Below, piece by piece: positions 34,620 to 38,838 of a stretch of DNA of 38,838 nucleotides. Each line of letters opens with the position of its first letter. The first letter of the stretch is position 1. This DNA comes from a bacterium (GTDB lineage: Bacteria; Cyanobacteriota; Vampirovibrionia; Obscuribacterales; Obscuribacteraceae): positions 1 through 38,838 of the forward strand of contig JAGOSY010000011.1 of assembly GCA_018062085.1 (NCBI GenBank), read 5' to 3'. The notes beneath the pieces were generated by a model that saw nothing but the letters and a program-made list of their open reading frames with translations, searched no databases and was not told the origin of the DNA. The translations under genes were made by a program, and so were the position numbers.

Positions 34620-37163
34620 ATGGTTCAGACTAACCAAAATGATGCCGGATGTACCACCATTGAAGTGGAGGACGACCGCACCGGTACTTCTATTGAAACA
34701 TTAAGACGGGCCATGTCAGACCATCTGTTCTACACCCAAGGGCGTTTTCCGGAACTGGCAACCAAGCACGATCTTTATATGGCGCTCTCGTATACCGTGC
34801 GCGATCGACTTTTGCACCGATGGATTAACACAGTTGAGACCTATTTCAAAGAGAAAGTACGAATCGTCTGTTACTTGTCTGCAGAATTCTTGATGGGACC
34901 ACAGCTCGGCAATAACCTACTGAGCATGGGCCTAGATAAGCAGTTTGAAGAAGCTGCTGAACGCTCCGGCATCTTACTCAAAGATATGATTGACCAAGAG
35001 GAGGAACCAGGTCTCGGCAACGGCGGCCTCGGTAGGCTAGCAGCCTGTTACCTTGACTCACTGGCCACCCTGAGCATTCCAGCTATAGGTTATGGAATTA
35101 GATACGAATTTGGTATCTTTGATCAAGAGATTGTGGACGGTTGGCAGGTAGAAAAAACCGATAAGTGGCTGCGTCTCGGCAACCCATGGGAAATTGCCCG
35201 ACCAGAATCGGCTGTTGAAGTAAAAATCGGTGGCCGCTGCGAAATACACGTTGATGCCCAAGGCAAAAACGTCGTTGACTGGATAGCTGATCACATCATC
35301 AGTGGAGTGCCCTACGACACACCGGTACCAGGGTACAAGACAAACACAGCTAACACTTTGCGTCTGTGGAAAGCAGAAGCAAAAGAGTCCTTCGATTTTC
35401 AAGCTTTCAATGCTGGCGACTACCTTGGCGCTGTCAACGATAAAGTTTTTTCAGAGAATGTCTCTAAGGTTCTTTACCCCAACGACAACATTGCTCAAGG
35501 CAAACGCTTAAGACTAGAACAACAGTATTTCTTTGTTGCTTGCTCGCTGCAAGACTGCGTGCGCATTCTCAAAGTTTCGGGCAGCACTATTGAACAATTC
35601 CACGAAAAGTTTGCTTTTCAACTGAACGACACACACCCTTCTATAGCCGTTCCAGAGTTGATGCGCATTTTAATGGACGAGCACCAAATGGAATGGGACC
35701 AAGCTTGGTCAATCGTCACCAAAACCTTCGCCTATACAAACCACACACTGCTACCAGAAGCTTTAGAAAAATGGCCCGTGCCCCTCTTCGCGGCAGTTTT
35801 GCCACGTCACCTCAGCATTATTTATGAAATCAACCGCCGTTTCCTCGATGAGATTCGCCTGCAATACCCTGACGATGAAGGCATGGTGCAAAGACTCTCG
35901 TTAATAGACAATTCAGGCACTCATTTCGTCAGAATGGCTAATTTAGCATGTGTTGGTAGTCACGCCATTAATGGAGTAGCAGCGCTGCACACAGAGTTGC
36001 TTAAGCAAGACGTACTCTCTGACTTCTTCAAACTCTGGCCTGAAAAATTCAGCAACAAGACAAATGGCGTTACACCACGTCGCTTCATTGCTTTGGCCAA
36101 TCCAGATCTGACTGCTCTAATATCGAGCAAAATTGGCGACGACTGGCTACTTGATTTAACCAAACTAAAAAAACTCGAACCTTTCGCTGATGATGCTGCC
36201 TTCCGCCGAGAATGGGCCCAAGTTAAGCGCGATCAAAAAGTGCGCCTGGCTGATTACGTCAAAAAGAAGTGTCACGTCACGGTAGATCCAGACTCACTCT
36301 TTGATGTTCAAGCCAAGCGCATGCACGAGTACAAGCGGCAGCACCTGAACGTTTTGCACATCATTCATCTCTATAATCAAATCAAAAAAGACCCTTCTAT
36401 AAAGATCACACCGCGCACCTTCTTATTTGCTGGCAAAGCGGCTCCTGGCTATTTCAATGCCAAGCTTGTGATTAAGCTAGTCAACGCCGTAGCCGAAGTG
36501 GTCAACAACGATAAAGATGTGGCTGGCCGCATAAAAGTAGCTTTCATACCAGATTTCAACGTTACTCTCGGTCAAATTCTCTACCCAGCCGCCGATCTTT
36601 CTGAGCAAATTTCGACAGCTGGCAAAGAAGCATCGGGCACTGGAAACATGAAGTTTGCCTTGAACGGCTCACTCACCATAGGCACTCTAGATGGTGCCAA
36701 TATCGAGATGCTTGAAGACATTGGCGAAGAAAACTTCTTCCTCTTCGGTCTCACAGCCTCCGAAGTACACGACCTGAAAGCCTCTGGCTACAGACCACAA
36801 GAGTACTATGACAAGAACCCAGCTCTCCGTGAAGTAATTGAGCTCATCAAAAACGGTCACTTCTCACCAGATCAACCAAACCGTTTCCGTTCGCTAGTTG
36901 ATGATTTGCTCTATCACGACGACTACTTGCTCTTTGCTGATTTCAACTCTTATATCGAATGCCAAGACAAAGCAGCAAAAGCATACATCGATCAAAGTGA
37001 CTGGGTAAGAATGTCTATTCTGAACGTTGCCCGCATGGGCAAATTCTCTTCTGACAGATCAATCAGAGAATACTGTAAAGAAATTTGGAAGGTAGAACCA
37101 GTGCAAGTTGAGCTGGAGCATTACCAGCCCGAGGGAGCGCTTTTGAAGGTCTGTTTCATCTAA
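34620..37163 (+). CDS. glgP: Glycogen/alpha-glucan phosphorylase
   Basis: 847 residues, the normal size. The enzyme releases glucose-1-phosphate from glycogen or maltodextrin with pyridoxal phosphate. Conserved blocks are YLSAEFLMGPQLGNNL, GLGNGGLGRLAACYLDS, QLNDTHPSIAVPELMR, YTNHTLLPEALEKW, NKTNGVTPRRF, KRMHEYKRQHLN and the PLP-binding EASGTGNMKFALNG, whose Lys carries the cofactor. ATG 34620 has GAGGAA upstream. The exported PDZ protein starts 15 nt after the stop, an operon-like spacing without an obvious link in function. No other glycogen gene is in the window. Confidence 0.97.
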   Translation: MVQTNQNDAGCTTIEVEDDRTGTSIETLRRAMSDHLFYTQGRFPELATKHDLYMALSYTVRDRLLHRWINTVETYFKEKVRIVCYLSAEFLMGPQLGNNLLSMGLDKQFEEAAERSGILLKDMIDQEEEPGLGNGGLGRLAACYLDSLATLSIPAIGYGIRYEFGIFDQEIVDGWQVEKTDKWLRLGNPWEIARPESAVEVKIGGRCEIHVDAQGKNVVDWIADHIISGVPYDTPVPGYKTNTANTLRLWKAEAKESFDFQAFNAGDYLGAVNDKVFSENVSKVLYPNDNIAQGKRLRLEQQYFFVACSLQDCVRILKVSGSTIEQFHEKFAFQLNDTHPSIAVPELMRILMDEHQMEWDQAWSIVTKTFAYTNHTLLPEALEKWPVPLFAAVLPRHLSIIYEINRRFLDEIRLQYPDDEGMVQRLSLIDNSGTHFVRMANLACVGSHAINGVAALHTELLKQDVLSDFFKLWPEKFSNKTNGVTPRRFIALANPDLTALISSKIGDDWLLDLTKLKKLEPFADDAAFRREWAQVKRDQKVRLADYVKKKCHVTVDPDSLFDVQAKRMHEYKRQHLNVLHIIHLYNQIKKDPSIKITPRTFLFAGKAAPGYFNAKLVIKLVNAVAEVVNNDKDVAGRIKVAFIPDFNVTLGQILYPAADLSEQISTAGKEASGTGNMKFALNGSLTIGTLDGANIEMLEDIGEENFFLFGLTASEVHDLKASGYRPQEYYDKNPALREVIELIKNGHFSPDQPNRFRSLVDDLLYHDDYLLFADFNSYIECQDKAAKAYIDQSDWVRMSILNVARMGKFSSDRSIREYCKEIWKVEPVQVELEHYQPEGALLKVCFI

Positions 37164-37178
37164 GGTTCTAAAAGAAAA

Positions 37179-38789
37179 TTGAAAACCACTGCTTCAATTG
37201 CTCTATTTCTTACTGTTTCGTTCCTAAGCTATCCCCCTTTTGCTAGAGGGTCTCAAACGGCTAGTCTTGACGATAGTGAAAGTGAAAGCAAACGCAAAAA
37301 AGAAGCAGTGGGTATTGTCGGATTCGCATTTAAGTACACTGGTCTAGATCATCCATGCATAGGCAATATTTTGCCCGAAGGCCCAGCTGCCACTCTTGAC
37401 ATAAAGAGTGGCGATTTGCTCATGGCCATCGACGGCAAAGATACAGCCTTGCTTAGCATACAAGGTGCTCGCCAGCTGCTCTTAGGCAAACCTGGCAGCA
37501 AGGTGACTATCACCTTGAGGAGCCCCAGCCAAGAAAACAAATCTATAGCTCTGACTCGCATGTCGAGTTCTGCAATCAAAGACAAGCGTATGCGTCAGAT
37601 GATTGAACATGCGCGGGAGCGTCATACCAAAGAAGAGGCGAAATCAGCTCCTCTGATAATTTGCCAGATGAGTGAACCTGGCCCCAGCGTGCTTGAATTT
37701 TACACAAAGCAATCAGGTCAGAACAAGCTTTTGCTGGAAGAAGAGAAACACGGGCTAAGCGTTAAGCACATTGCTATTGACGATACTAAAAATGCCAAAC
37801 TCAAAGCACTTTTACAAATCAGAGGCTCAGCACCAGTCTATTATTTTGCCGGTATATTAACCACCTTAGGTCACTTTGAGCGCCGCCCTCTGACCTCTGA
37901 GATTCTAGCGAACCACCTAAAGAGTATCAACTGGACACCTGGTCAAGACAGTTTGCACCAAGCCATGATTGCTCAATATGAGGCAATGCGCAATCAATCG
38001 TGGCAGCCCGGCAGCCAAAACCAAAGAGCAATTTTACTCAATAGCGATATCGCCAACCCGCGCAGAGAAGAAGCAATCGCCGCCATATGCCGATACATTC
38101 AACTGCACAACAGCAGCAACAAAGGTGCCAAGAGTATGCTTGCACCGGAAGCTTTAGCCTTAGGCCTTCCCCCCATGGATAAGCTGATATTTGAAAACAG
38201 CCACGATAATATCAATATAGTTGGCGATAGCTTTGCTGTTGCAAGAACCACACTAAGCAATCCACTGCCATTAAATGTCTATTTCTATTTGCGTAGAAAC
38301 AGAGATTGGAAAATCACTGCTGCTCGCGCATTGGCTTGCACAGGGCCTCTCAATGCCATAGTCAGCCAACTAGAAAAGAAGAGTCAATTAACTGACGAAG
38401 AAAATTCAACCCTGAAAAATCTCAAATTGACCCTGTCAACTGATAGCGAATTGAAAAATTGGTTCAAGGTCAATAAGCCGGCCCTCGAAGAGCTAGTAAG
38501 CTCTGGCGCAAGCTTAGCAGCTGGTAGCAGTGTCATACTCAACGATAGTCGACCCAAATTAGCAGCAGCCCTCGACAGCGCTTCCATTAAAGAGAAGTTG
38601 CAGGCGCTCCATTTATCGGGCTTGAGCAAAGTTGACGACAAGCAAATGGAAGTTGTTATTGGCGGTGTCACTGACAATACCGTCGGCTTCCTCTATGCAC
38701 CAGACAACAAACCGCCCCTAATCGGACCAACTGAGTACATCTGGGTGGAAAAAGTTGCAGACAACTGGTACTTGTTCAGAACCACATAA
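37179..38789 (+). CDS. Exported PDZ protein with degenerate thioredoxin-like domain
   Basis: 536 residues. The start is TTG 37179, supported by the immediate signal peptide (SIALFLTVSFLSYPPFARGS); no ATG gives one. Residues about 44-127 form a PDZ domain (GIVGFAFKYTG, then ILPEGPAATLDIKSGDLLMA), which binds protein C-termini. Residues about 168-235 resemble a thioredoxin fold (VLEFYTKQSGQNKLL, then IAIDDTKNAKLKALLQIRGS, then APVYYF); where thioredoxin has CGPC this has SGQN (179-182), so redox activity is not expected. Residues about 240-536 are not recognised and end in a small beta-rich region. It is likely a periplasmic or surface binding protein. The protein family is unknown to me. It follows glgP by 15 nt. 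Confidence 0.75.
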   Translation: MKTTASIALFLTVSFLSYPPFARGSQTASLDDSESESKRKKEAVGIVGFAFKYTGLDHPCIGNILPEGPAATLDIKSGDLLMAIDGKDTALLSIQGARQLLLGKPGSKVTITLRSPSQENKSIALTRMSSSAIKDKRMRQMIEHARERHTKEEAKSAPLIICQMSEPGPSVLEFYTKQSGQNKLLLEEEKHGLSVKHIAIDDTKNAKLKALLQIRGSAPVYYFAGILTTLGHFERRPLTSEILANHLKSINWTPGQDSLHQAMIAQYEAMRNQSWQPGSQNQRAILLNSDIANPRREEAIAAICRYIQLHNSSNKGAKSMLAPEALALGLPPMDKLIFENSHDNINIVGDSFAVARTTLSNPLPLNVYFYLRRNRDWKITAARALACTGPLNAIVSQLEKKSQLTDEENSTLKNLKLTLSTDSELKNWFKVNKPALEELVSSGASLAAGSSVILNDSRPKLAAALDSASIKEKLQALHLSGLSKVDDKQMEVVIGGVTDNTVGFLYAPDNKPPLIGPTEYIWVEKVADNWYLFRTT

Positions 38790-38838
38790 TCTATTGATTA
38801 GACCTTATTGCTTTATCTTCTTTTCTTTCTTGGCTTTA

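Overview
The window looks like chromosome from a non-photosynthetic relative of Cyanobacteria (Melainabacteria/Vampirovibrionia, perhaps the Obscuribacter-like branch). This is inferred. An RpaB-type response regulator, a NusB and a radical SAM protein all resemble the cyanobacterial forms, yet no photosynthesis gene is present. Base composition is even, and no phage, transposase, CRISPR array or integrase was seen, so this is mostly ordinary core chromosome with some unusual paralogues and hypothetical proteins.

Layout. Positions 1-3119 (minus strand) hold a CpaC/RcpA-type outer-membrane secretin and, cut by the window edge, the start of a second tandem copy of the same gene. The two copies share an almost identical 114-nt leader. 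Divergent from them is rpaB (3712-4437), followed by ahcY (minus), a small exported protein (plus) and eno (minus). From 8426 to 12715 on the plus strand lie a zinc-ribbon protein, a cyanobacterial-type radical SAM protein, an eIF2B-like protein and a membrane metallophosphoesterase. The minus-strand run 16805-12718 reads M50-type membrane peptidase, formiminotransferase-cyclodeaminase and Glu dehydrogenase, as if feeding histidine-derived formiminoglutamate into glutamate and 2-oxoglutarate.

Positions 16876-22086 (plus) carry an EamA transporter, a 583-residue hypothetical protein, a beta-CASP metallo-beta-lactamase and a membrane protein. The minus-strand run 25535-22119 reads ruvB, yibE/F-like, cdsA and tRNA-Ser(GCU). 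A GT2 glycosyltransferase faces galE. A PgpH-like HD phosphodiesterase (c-di-AMP type) meets tail-to-tail a 455-residue protein built of three 98-residue MshEN-like repeats, which follows rsmD. The window closes with nusB-ftsY and with glgP followed by an exported PDZ plus thioredoxin-like protein.

The most interesting points are: the secretin duplication, whose leader is more conserved than its coding start and has a hairpin with all differences in its loop; a Glu dehydrogenase with His in place of the catalytic Lys; the triple MshEN-like repeat protein; the PDZ protein whose thioredoxin-like domain has lost its CxxC; and a metallophosphoesterase lacking two of the usual His residues. No complete new multi-gene system is evident.
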